Source: Pseudomonadales bacterium
GTDB taxonomy: Bacteria; Pseudomonadota; Gammaproteobacteria; Pseudomonadales; DT-91
Reading direction: 5' to 3'
DNA length: 64,000 nt
Assembly: GCA_013215055.1 (NCBI GenBank)
Contig: JABSRQ010000008.1
Coordinates: 119,742 to 183,741 of the forward strand
Shown in pieces: positions 56,822 through 64,000 of the stretch (position 1 is the first letter of the stretch; each line of letters starts with the position of its first letter). The notes beneath the pieces are model-generated. The model searched no databases and was not told the origin of the DNA. It saw nothing but the letters and a program-made list of their open reading frames with translations. The translations under genes and the position numbers were made by a program.

Positions 56822-57592
56822 TTAAAAAGCTCTAATTGCACGTACTCTATGAGTTGAACTTCTTCCTGAACCATTCCAGACTCCAGACTGCAAGCACAAA
56901 CCCTGAGCATAAATAGTGATATCTTTATTAGAGCTCCAATAATAACAAGCTAGTGTTAAATTTGGGATAATACTTTTCTGTGCATACAGAGCATTCATTT
57001 CACCTTTTGAGGGTAAAAACCAGTCATTGTAACCATTGAGGCTATAGTTATCAGCCAGCTCTGCGGCAAGATGGTTATCTATGTTTTCCGGAGTGCATTT
57101 TGCAGCTAATATATCCGCAGTATTTTTTTCGCCATCTCCAATTTCTTGGCCAGCTGCACCTGGTACATCAGTGCTAAAACAGCCCCATTCTGCTCCACTG
57201 CCTTTATCTTGATCTTCTGGAGATGCTTCTAATCCATTCAATCCATCATTGATGATATAAAAGACAGTGCCGCCGGCTTGGCCATAATCACCAAGAGCAA
57301 ATGGGGCATCATTTACAGTACCGTCACAGTTATTATCAATTTGGTCATTAACATCAGTAGCAGAGGGGTTTATGGCTGTGCCAGTATCAACGCTGTCATT
57401 GCAATCGGTATTATTTTGCACCCATCCTGTACCCGGGTTATCCCCGATAAAATCAACAGCAGGGTCTCCAAATCCATCATTATCTGAATCTTGATACCAG
57501 GTAATCGGTGTAGGGGGGACTTTCTCTAGAACACAGCCTGCGAAGAAAAGTGCTGAAGTTAATATGCTGCTGAAGGCTACTTTATAAGTCAC
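56822..57592 (-). CDS. MopE-motif/DUF1566 lipoprotein
   Basis: The 256-residue protein has lipobox FFAGC. Next comes a calcium-binding MopE-like motif: DSDNDGFGD, then TDCNDS, INPSATDVND and IDNNCDG (residues about 33-92). The second half is a DUF1566-like domain (YNDWFLPSKGEMNALY, HRVRAIRAF), which in other proteins has a lectin-like fold. It should be exported to the cell surface. It is a lone gene; the role is not known. Confidence 0.82.
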   Translation of the reverse strand: MTYKVAFSSILTSALFFAGCVLEKVPPTPITWYQDSDNDGFGDPAVDFIGDNPGTGWVQNNTDCNDSVDTGTAINPSATDVNDQIDNNCDGTVNDAPFALGDYGQAGGTVFYIINDGLNGLEASPEDQDKGSGAEWGCFSTDVPGAAGQEIGDGEKNTADILAAKCTPENIDNHLAAELADNYSLNGYNDWFLPSKGEMNALYAQKSIIPNLTLACYYWSSNKDITIYAQGLCLQSGVWNGSGRSSTHRVRAIRAF

Positions 57593-58029
57593 AATATTCC
57601 TTATTGATACTTTTTAATAAATTAGATACCAGCTTTATTTTTAAGTCAACACTTACAGTTTTAGTTAGTGATATCCATCAAGGTAGGTCTGATCCTTTAT
57701 ATCTCTTGAAACCTTATGGCTATGAGAACTTGTAATCAATTTAAAGGGCTGCTTTAGCCTCATACCGGCTTGTTGAAGCATCTGAAATGGTACTTTATTA
57801 AACAACAAAGAGTATTAGTTGACTTGTTAATCTTAGATAGCTGCGGCCTCTCATTTAAACTTAGCCCAGCGTAAAAAACTCTTTGTATGGGGTTGAATGG
57901 ATGAACCCCAACTTGTTTTTCTGTGTATATCAGGCGGGATTTTTCGTGTATTGAGAGAAAATCAAAATAGTCTGTTTTTTGAACGGTATTTTAGGGATAA
58001 TGTTGGGCCAAACCAGAAAAGGATTTTAG
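57593..58029. other. intergenic region without a supported gene
   Basis: About 437 AT-rich bases lie between two divergent exported-protein genes. A short open frame at 57897-58097 overlaps the start of the barrel-protein gene and has no ribosome site. I see no RNA gene. Promoters for both neighbours must be here. Confidence 0.5.
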
Positions 58030-58938
58030 ATGATGCGTATTGCTATAACTGCTATCGTTTTTCTGGTTCTGATAAGTGCTCATTCAACACATGCTAGGGA
58101 TATTTCTTATAGCCTTGGTACAGGCTTTGGCCTTAGAAGCTTCGATGTTACTCAAACCACTGATATCGCTAATAGCGATACTCTGACCACGCTTAATGCC
58201 GATTATTTCAGTATTAATCTGAATGCCGCGGCGGCCATAGATAATTTTTTTACCCGCTTGGAATATGAAACCTCACTGCAAGATGACACCACCTTTTCCG
58301 ACAGTGAAGGCCGTGATCCTCGTTTTAGTCCGGTTGAGATTGGGCGTGATGATTATACCTTTACCTTAGGTTGGTATGCCTGGCAAAACTTGTCAGTTTC
58401 TATGGGTTATAAATATGGCGATTCCAGAGGCAAAAGTTTTGGCGAAGGTGTTGATAGTAATAATGGTGAGTTCATAGACTCGATTCGAACAACCCAATTT
58501 ATTCAAAGTGGGCCCTTCTTGGGTGTAGGATATAATATTATTTTTGATGAATTAGGTGTGTTATCGCTAAGTTATGCCTATGCACTTTTTGAAGGACAAT
58601 ATTCTGAAGAAGGTAATACCTTTATCCGGGATATTCCGGATGCCAATGACCCCGATACGTTAACTCGATTGGCCAGAGGTGATCTTGTTAATGAAGGTAG
58701 TAGCCATGGAAATAGTATTAGCATTGCCTGGCAGGGGCGAATAAATCAGCTGGCGGCCTACTTTGTCCAGTTTCGTTATCAGGATTATAATTATGATACA
58801 AATATGGATATTAATATCAGCGCCTATACGCTGAATAATGGGCAGCTTATTCATGTTGATCAAAGTGTTGAGACGGGTAAGTCTAATTATCACGAACAAA
58901 TAAGCGGGGTGTATTTTGGGCTTAACTGGTATCTCTAA
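58030..58938 (+). CDS. outer-membrane beta-barrel protein of unknown role
   Basis: The 302-residue protein has a signal peptide (cleavage near STHARD) and a barrel-like strand pattern with many aromatic residues and Gly-x-Gly turns (FLGVGYNIIF). It ends in GVYFGLNWYL. The size suggests a 10-14-strand barrel. AAAGG lies 7 bases before the ATG. Its stop overlaps the end of the convergent kinase gene by 4 bases. Confidence 0.75.
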   Translation: MMRIAITAIVFLVLISAHSTHARDISYSLGTGFGLRSFDVTQTTDIANSDTLTTLNADYFSINLNAAAAIDNFFTRLEYETSLQDDTTFSDSEGRDPRFSPVEIGRDDYTFTLGWYAWQNLSVSMGYKYGDSRGKSFGEGVDSNNGEFIDSIRTTQFIQSGPFLGVGYNIIFDELGVLSLSYAYALFEGQYSEEGNTFIRDIPDANDPDTLTRLARGDLVNEGSSHGNSISIAWQGRINQLAAYFVQFRYQDYNYDTNMDINISAYTLNNGQLIHVDQSVETGKSNYHEQISGVYFGLNWYL

Positions 58939-60806
58939 AAACCTCCGGTTAATACACGGTTTTTATGTCGCATTTTTTCCTTTAAGCGTTTGGTTAAGTG
59001 GCTTATTTTAAGTGAACTGATATTGTTTTCTTGTATTTGTTTTAGAAAGATTTTAGCGTTATCAAAAGATTTATCATCAATCAATAGCTTCAGTTTGTTT
59101 TCGTAAACAGCGATGATAGTTTTTTGAACTTTTTTGGCTTCGATATTATTTTCATCAATACTGAATGTCTGTTGCACGGCAAACCATGCATCATTTAATG
59201 AGTTGGATTGCTGTGCAAAATCCTGGCTGGATAACGCATTAAATAAGGCATCTTTAGCGTTGTTTTCCGCTTGTGCTAATGCGTTTATTTCTAGTGTTTC
59301 ATTAAATGCTTTGAGTGCAATTTTTTGTGATTTCAGTTGCTGGATGTGAGCTAAAGCCAATAATTCGGCTTCACTTTTTTTAATTTCAACGGCCTTATGC
59401 CTTTGCGTTTTTACAGGCTTTAATGGCGCGGCATCGGGGACGTCAGGTAGGATATCTGGCATGTTTTTCATGAGCTCTTGCCTAGCTTTTTTATTAGCGA
59501 GCTCTATCACTTTGATTTTTTTCAGTTCAGCCAGTTGTATTTGTGTTTCAATAAATGCACTGGCAGGCAGCTTTAATTGTTTTATTTGTAAGAATAATTG
59601 TTCAGTGGCTTCAATATCTTTTTTTGTTATCAGAAAGCCTGCTTTGGCAATATAGTTATGCTCTAATTGCTGCATCAGCTGTATTGCCTGCTGATTATGT
59701 TTATCTTTTTTGAGTACATCTCTCAGTAGGGTCATACTCTGCATCGGTTGGTCATTAAGCCGCTCTTTGGCTGTTTTCAGATCCTGTGTGATCAGCCTTT
59801 TTTCCATAAGGATAGACTGCTCTTGTTGCTCAATGGTGCTCATATAAACTGCACCGGAGATGCCAGGAATCGTGAGTAGTAAGACGATGCCTATTGCCGG
59901 TAACAGGTCTTTTTTTGAAATGTGAGTGGCGACGGCGCGTGAGGCTGCGGTTCTATTTTTACCGTGTTTCTTGACGGGTAAACGTATTGCATTATCGTGT
60001 GCATATTGAAGTGTGTCTAAATCGGTGAGAATTTCAGCCGCGTTTTGATATCGCTCTTGTGGCTGTTTAGCCAGCATTTTATCCATGATGGTTTGAAACA
60101 AGGCTGCGTTTTTAGGCAGCGGTTCGGGCTCATTATTAATATGCTTCATTAATACAGTCAGCATGGAGTCTGCTTGAAAAGGTACGGCTCCGGTTAACAT
60201 CTCATATAAGACAATGCCCAGAGAATAAATATCGGATCGTGGATCCAGAGTGAAATCCTGTGCCTGTTCCGGGCTCATATACGAGGTTGTACCAACAATA
60301 ACACCGGTTTGGGTGAAGCGGCTATTATCATTCACCGATTTGGCAATGCCAAAATCTAAAATAACCGCGGTTCCGTCTTCGCGAAATAAGATGTTTTCAG
60401 GTTTTATATCGCGGTGAATAAAACCATTGCTGCCGGCAAAGTCTAAACCTGTGGCGATATCTCTAAGTGTATTGATGACATCTTCAATGCTAAGGCCTTG
60501 TTGAATTTTATCGGCGAGGTTGCCGCCTTTTATATATTCCATGGCCAGATAAGATTGATCATTAACCTGGCCTATATCCAGAAGCGGCATGATATTGGGG
60601 TGGGAAAGCTGACTGATGACCTCGGCTTCATAGAGAAAACGATCATTCCAGCTGTGTTCTTTGCATAAGTTGGGTTTGATAATTTTTAAAGCGATCTTGC
60701 AGCCATCACTCTCTTGCTCTGCAAGATAAACGGTTGCCATGCCTCCTTGGCCAATCTCCTTGATGATGTGATAACCAGGTATGCTGGAAGATTTATCTAA
60801 TGCCAT
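58935..60806 (-). CDS. PknB-type membrane serine/threonine protein kinase
   Basis: The 623-residue protein has an N-terminal Hanks-type kinase (about 10-270): GQGGMATVYLA, IALKIIK, HRDIKPENI, DFGIAKS and SYMSPEQA, all intact. One membrane helix (about 300-320) follows. The C-terminal periplasmic part is about 300 residues, helical and Lys/Gln-rich, possibly coiled (TPR-like spacing is hinted but not clear). It differs from the other kinase in this window in having the sensor part at the C-terminus. Substrates are unknown. Confidence 0.9.
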   Translation of the reverse strand: MALDKSSSIPGYHIIKEIGQGGMATVYLAEQESDGCKIALKIIKPNLCKEHSWNDRFLYEAEVISQLSHPNIMPLLDIGQVNDQSYLAMEYIKGGNLADKIQQGLSIEDVINTLRDIATGLDFAGSNGFIHRDIKPENILFREDGTAVILDFGIAKSVNDNSRFTQTGVIVGTTSYMSPEQAQDFTLDPRSDIYSLGIVLYEMLTGAVPFQADSMLTVLMKHINNEPEPLPKNAALFQTIMDKMLAKQPQERYQNAAEILTDLDTLQYAHDNAIRLPVKKHGKNRTAASRAVATHISKKDLLPAIGIVLLLTIPGISGAVYMSTIEQQEQSILMEKRLITQDLKTAKERLNDQPMQSMTLLRDVLKKDKHNQQAIQLMQQLEHNYIAKAGFLITKKDIEATEQLFLQIKQLKLPASAFIETQIQLAELKKIKVIELANKKARQELMKNMPDILPDVPDAAPLKPVKTQRHKAVEIKKSEAELLALAHIQQLKSQKIALKAFNETLEINALAQAENNAKDALFNALSSQDFAQQSNSLNDAWFAVQQTFSIDENNIEAKKVQKTIIAVYENKLKLLIDDKSFDNAKIFLKQIQENNISSLKISHLTKRLKEKMRHKNRVLTGGF

Positions 60807-61102
60807 GGGGTGACACGATATCCCAAAATTATTATTATTTTTAGCTGTAAGAGCAGATTACCTTAATGACAAGATGGCTAAATTACCAGAGGTTTTCAGT
60901 ATCGAATCGGGCCTGTTTTGCAAAGGTTTTGTGTGGGTTATTACAAGGGGTTGATATTAAAGCCTATTTGTAAATGTTAGGACTAAGAACCGGTGCTTAC
61001 TGATCTTATAAATCTATCGCAGCTTATTAAATAAGCTGTACAATATGTCACCTAGGCCTGTTATCGCTTTAACATAGCGCCCAATTAACAATAAAAACAG
61101 GG

Positions 61103-62326
61103 ATGACGATTCTGAACACGCTAGCATCTGAATTTTTTTCTCAGGCCGCTCTCATAGGGGCTTCTCAGGGCCTGACGCTGGCTATCGTGATTAGCAGTAT
61201 TAAACGCGAGAACCGCCTGGCTAATGTTCTGCTGACGGCGTTTATTCTGATTGCGACGATACGTTTATTTTTATTGTATTTATTGCACAGTGGAAAATTC
61301 ATTCAAACTCCGGAAATTTTTACCCTGTTATCCCTCAGTTTTGCGGTTGGGCCTTTGCTCTACTTCTATGTGTTGGCCCTATCCCATCAGTCGTTAAGGC
61401 TGGGTTTAAAACATTATCTGCAATTTTTACCGGTACCCCTCTGCATCTTTATTTCTCTGGGGCCGGGTTTTAGTGAGGGCAGACAGATGGATCTGGAAAA
61501 CTGGTTTAACCGGGGGGAAAGCATCATGAATTTTCACCTGGATATTATATTGCCATTATTATCAGCCAGTTGGCTTATGTTATATGCGGTGCTGGCGGGG
61601 AGATGTCTTTATGCACATGACTTTACCATTCGCCAATATTTTTCATCGCTGGAGCACAAAACGCTGCAATGGTTATGGGTGGTGATAGGGCTTTGCTTTT
61701 TAGCCGGTTTCTTGGAAATATGCCTGCAATTATTACCGATTTTATTTGATATTGAACTGGCGGGTCGCCTACGTATCACCTTGATATTTAATGTGATTAC
61801 GATGTTTATCATTGCCATCATGGGGTTAAAACAACCGGTGATATTCAGCCATCCGGAAGCGGCCGAAGAAGCCGCGGTAGAGGCTAAAGAAGTGTCTGCC
61901 AGTATGTTGCCGGTGGTTGTTCCTGATCAAGACGCTAAGGCCGATGGCAAGCAGCGCTATAAAAAAAGTGGTTTAAATACCTGCAAACTGGATATTATCT
62001 GGCTGAAGTTGCAGCAATTAATGCATGATAAAAAACCCTATTTGAGCTGTACCATCAACCTGCGTGATTTAGCCCAGGAACTCAATGTTAGCCATAATTA
62101 TTTAACCGAAGTGATCAATAGGCAGTCAGGCAGTAACTTCTTTGATTTTATTAATCACTTTCGAGTGGACTTTGCCAAGCAGTTATTAAGTTGTGAGAAG
62201 CCTCTGCCATTATTGGATGTCGCTTTGGAGTCGGGTTTCAGTTCTCAGTCGGCTTTCTCTACCCGCTTCAAGAAAGTCACGGGTTTAACGCCTAGTCAAT
62301 TTTTACGCCAGCAGGAAACAAAATAG
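61103..62326 (+). CDS. AraC-family regulator with membrane N-terminus
   Basis: The 407-residue protein has about seven hydrophobic helices in residues 10-250 and a C-terminal AraC double helix-turn-helix (about 300-400). Typical segments are NLRDLAQELNVSHNYLTEVINRQ and ALESGFSSQSAFSTRFKKVTGLTPSQF. A stretch at about 255-290 forms a polar linker. Membrane AraC regulators of this kind are common in marine gammaproteobacteria; the signal is unknown. It lies upstream of a relic gene and a lipase, on the same strand. Confidence 0.88.
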   Translation: MTILNTLASEFFSQAALIGASQGLTLAIVISSIKRENRLANVLLTAFILIATIRLFLLYLLHSGKFIQTPEIFTLLSLSFAVGPLLYFYVLALSHQSLRLGLKHYLQFLPVPLCIFISLGPGFSEGRQMDLENWFNRGESIMNFHLDIILPLLSASWLMLYAVLAGRCLYAHDFTIRQYFSSLEHKTLQWLWVVIGLCFLAGFLEICLQLLPILFDIELAGRLRITLIFNVITMFIIAIMGLKQPVIFSHPEAAEEAAVEAKEVSASMLPVVVPDQDAKADGKQRYKKSGLNTCKLDIIWLKLQQLMHDKKPYLSCTINLRDLAQELNVSHNYLTEVINRQSGSNFFDFINHFRVDFAKQLLSCEKPLPLLDVALESGFSSQSAFSTRFKKVTGLTPSQFLRQQETK

Positions 62327-62408
62327 AAATAGTTAACGACTTGTTTTAGCTTGTTTTTCTCGTTTTTTGGCCTGCTCGCTAAAAAGTCTAAAAGTCTAGA
62401 ATCTCATA

Positions 62409-62458
62409 TATTAGGTCTATCAAAAACGCTCATTTTTGATTTTTTGATAGACCTAATA
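62409..62458. repeat. 18-bp perfect inverted repeat with 14-base loop
   Basis: The arms (62409-62426 and 62441-62458) read TATTAGGTCTATCAAAAA and its complement with no mismatch. The loop (62427-62440) contains a second TTTTTGAT that can pair with the left arm instead. It lies between the AraC-type gene and the DUF1329/DUF1302 relic and could be an operator, a terminator or a mobile-element trace. Confidence 0.85.
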
Positions 62459-62474
62459 ATAAGAGAGATTCAAC

Positions 62475-62985
62475 ATGAAAAAGGCATTGATCCTCGCAAA
62501 CTGTATGTTTGCGCCGCTGCTAAGTGTGTCTGCATTAGCCAAAATTTCTGTTCAAGATGCAAGTCAGTTAAGTGGGGATTTAACCGGTGTCGGTGCCGAG
62601 AAGGCCGGTAATAGCGAAGGCACTATTCCTGCATTTTCGGGTCAATTACCGTTTTTTCCTAAGCAAGTTTATAGCAGCCCAGGTAAACATTTACCCAATC
62701 CCTACGCCGATGAAAAACCGGTTTTGGTTTTGACGGTAGAAAATTTCAACTTTGTCTGTGCCTCTGACCTGGCAGCGAGGCTGGCATGGCACCCAGTTCA
62801 GAAGCAATAGCCGTGAAGGGGCTTCTATTTATTCTCTTGGGGCCAAACTGGTTTTCCCCAGTGAGATAGAAACCGGATTGGTTTACACCGTTTATGACGG
62901 TGAAGATGAAAACCAGTTTGATAAAAATTTCTACCACCTCAGTGATTGAGATAATATCGCCTTTAATCTGAAAGTTAACTTTTAA
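62475..62985 (+). pseudogene. fused relic: DUF1329 N-terminus joined to DUF1302-like C-terminus
   Basis: The first frame (62475-62810) starts with a signal peptide and the DUF1329 signature LSGDLTGVGAEKAGN and GTIPAFSG, then stops making sense near 62743. In another frame (62752-62985) the C-terminal end of a DUF1302-like outer-membrane barrel appears (YSLGAKLVFPSEIETGL, then ENQFDKN). It is interrupted by a TGA at 62947 and ends IAFNLKVNF. DUF1329 and DUF1302 genes normally sit next to each other, so an internal deletion joined their ends. The DUF1302 assignment is less certain than DUF1329. Confidence 0.72.
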
Positions 62986-62996
62986 TAAAGCCGCTT

Positions 62997-63035
62997 GGTC
63001 TCATGGCTGCTGTTTTGCTGTGAGGCCTTTTTTTT
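62997..63035 (+). terminator. rho-independent terminator
   Basis: GGTCTCA pairs with TGAGGCC (one G-T wobble) across an 18-base loop and is followed by eight T residues, just past the relic gene and before the lipase start. Confidence 0.65.
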
Positions 63036-63059
63036 AAAAAATAAAAAAGAGGGAAGAAT

Positions 63060-64000
63060 ATGAAAGCCCTGCGATGTGTAACCCTGATTCTGTGTATCTC
63101 GTTTTTATCGGCCTGCATGGAGAATATGCAAGGTTTTGAATTTGCCTATGGCATCGATGGTGAGCAGGTATTGAGCTCGGTATCGAGTATTGAGGAAATA
63201 GAACGAGGGCCCAATGGTACTGATACAACTTATACCCAAACGGTTTATCCCTTTGTCTTAGTCCATGGTTTGTATGGTTTTAAGGAACTTTTTACGGTGG
63301 AATATTATTACCGTGTGGCTGAAGCGTTGGAGATGGGCGGGGCCAGCGTTTATACAGTTAACCTGGCGAAGATTAATACCAATGAATACCGCGGCGAGCA
63401 GTTATTGGCTCATTTGAAAAATATCAAGGCGCTGGATGGGGTAGAAAAATTCCATCTTGTTGGCCATAGCCATGGGGGGCCGGCCGTACGTTATGTTCTC
63501 AGTGTCGCGCCTGAATTACTCGCCTCGGTAACCAGTATCGGTGGGCCTAATGTGTATGGCACTGCAGAACCGGTGGTTGAGGCTATGAGCAGCTTCTGGA
63601 CCGGTGCAATGATGCAGTTGATGGCTAATATGTTGGGAGAACTGATTGATCTGGTGGAGGGTAATGAACAGGCCCATTTTGCAATAGGAGCGTTTAAGTC
63701 GGTCAGTGAAACCGGCGTTGCTGAATTTAATGCGCTACATAATCATGGGCTGCCCACGGATTGGGTTTCCGGTAAGGATTATGATTGTTCCAATGCAGGG
63801 GCTGCAACATCGGTTAACCCCAAGGGCATACCCGGCAATGATGTCTTGCTTTATTCCTGGACTGGTACGGCACATCAAACCAATGTATTAGACCCTATTG
63901 ATATTTTTAATATCCCTTCTCTCAAACAGGCCCGTTTTATTACCGGAGACTCTCGTAATGTATATGTGGGGGCCGGCAATCGAATTCTCATTTATAATCT
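63060..64000 (+). CDS. lipase-like alpha/beta hydrolase lipoprotein (3' end outside window)
   Basis: The ATG at 63060 opens a frame that is still open at the window end (313 codons seen). The signal peptide has lipobox FLSAC. The mature part follows the Pseudomonas/Burkholderia lipase pattern: YPFVLVHGLYGFKELF (oxyanion region), then the nucleophile elbow VGHSHGGPAVRYV with Ser137, and a catalytic Asp/His expected in the C-terminal part (LLYSWTGTAHQTNVLDP). Classical relatives are secreted; a lipid anchor here suggests a cell-bound form. The relative of the lipase foldase gene, if present, would be beyond the window. Confidence 0.85.
   Translation, partial: MKALRCVTLILCISFLSACMENMQGFEFAYGIDGEQVLSSVSSIEEIERGPNGTDTTYTQTVYPFVLVHGLYGFKELFTVEYYYRVAEALEMGGASVYTVNLAKINTNEYRGEQLLAHLKNIKALDGVEKFHLVGHSHGGPAVRYVLSVAPELLASVTSIGGPNVYGTAEPVVEAMSSFWTGAMMQLMANMLGELIDLVEGNEQAHFAIGAFKSVSETGVAEFNALHNHGLPTDWVSGKDYDCSNAGAATSVNPKGIPGNDVLLYSWTGTAHQTNVLDPIDIFNIPSLKQARFITGDSRNVYVGAGNRILIYN

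Noticed and set aside
57897..58097. Plus-strand open frame of 66 codons before the barrel-protein gene
   Set aside because: It overlaps the barrel gene start, lacks a ribosome site and has no protein-like pattern.
62351..62611. Plus-strand open frame of 86 codons over the inverted repeat
   Set aside because: It crosses the 18-bp repeat and the DUF1329 relic in a different frame; the relic frame is better supported.
1..64000. Search for tRNA, rRNA, CRISPR arrays, prophage and insertion sequences
   Set aside because: I saw no cloverleaf-like tRNA, no regularly spaced repeats, no phage structural genes and no transposase in any frame.

Overview
The window looks like chromosomal DNA of a free-living, probably marine gammaproteobacterium. 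DksA, Mpl, UbiX, TesB and the gene order proA-nadD-rsfS-rlmH-mrdA-rodA-mltB-rlpA-dacA-ybeD-lipB are all typical of that class. A phasin, a TonB-dependent receptor and many outer-membrane or lipoprotein genes fit an aquatic heterotroph. The genus cannot be fixed from sequence alone; a Cellvibrionales-type lineage is a guess. I see no tRNA, rRNA, CRISPR array, intact insertion sequence or prophage.

Layout. 0-10 kb: dksA, an aminotransferase, a small Rieske/TfoX_C pair, a VanY-type peptidase, a protein with a histone-H1-like tail, ppa, mpl-ubiX, an RND/MMPL exporter and a cysteine-cluster protein. 10-16 kb: two very large tandem lipoproteins of unknown function and a strong terminator. 16-21 kb: tesB, mtnA with a FucA/Ald2-like class II aldolase (truncated methionine-salvage type), and a response regulator with a C-terminal membrane anchor. 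20.7-30.8 kb: the conserved cell-elongation and lipoate block from proA to lipB. 30.8-45.6 kb: an accessory block lying where lipA would normally follow lipB. It holds a porin/cupredoxin lipoprotein/sensor Ser-Thr kinase operon, a decayed hybrid histidine kinase, a TIM-barrel protein, a 1588-residue modular surface lipoprotein and a TonB-dependent receptor. 45.6-47.8 kb: two different lipA genes in tandem. 48-52.5 kb: an APH-fold kinase, then a complete bufferin (DUF2282/DUF692/DUF2063) metallophore operon carrying its own ECF sigma factor and membrane anti-sigma candidate. 52.7-64 kb: a phasin, unknown proteins, a peroxiredoxin, an Old Yellow Enzyme, a MopE/DUF1566-like lipoprotein, a beta-barrel protein converging on a second Ser/Thr kinase, a membrane AraC regulator, a DUF1329/DUF1302 fusion relic behind a perfect 18-bp inverted repeat, and a lipase-like lipoprotein cut by the window end.

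How the genes work together. The mrdA-rodA-mltB-rlpA-dacA genes build and remodel peptidoglycan, and ybeD-lipB plus the two lipA genes make protein-bound lipoate. The bufferin operon should export a copper-binding modified peptide under its own sigma factor. The best candidates for something little described are the bufferin/sigma/anti-sigma operon, the porin-cupredoxin-kinase operon, the tandem lipA paralogues and the membrane-anchored receiver protein.
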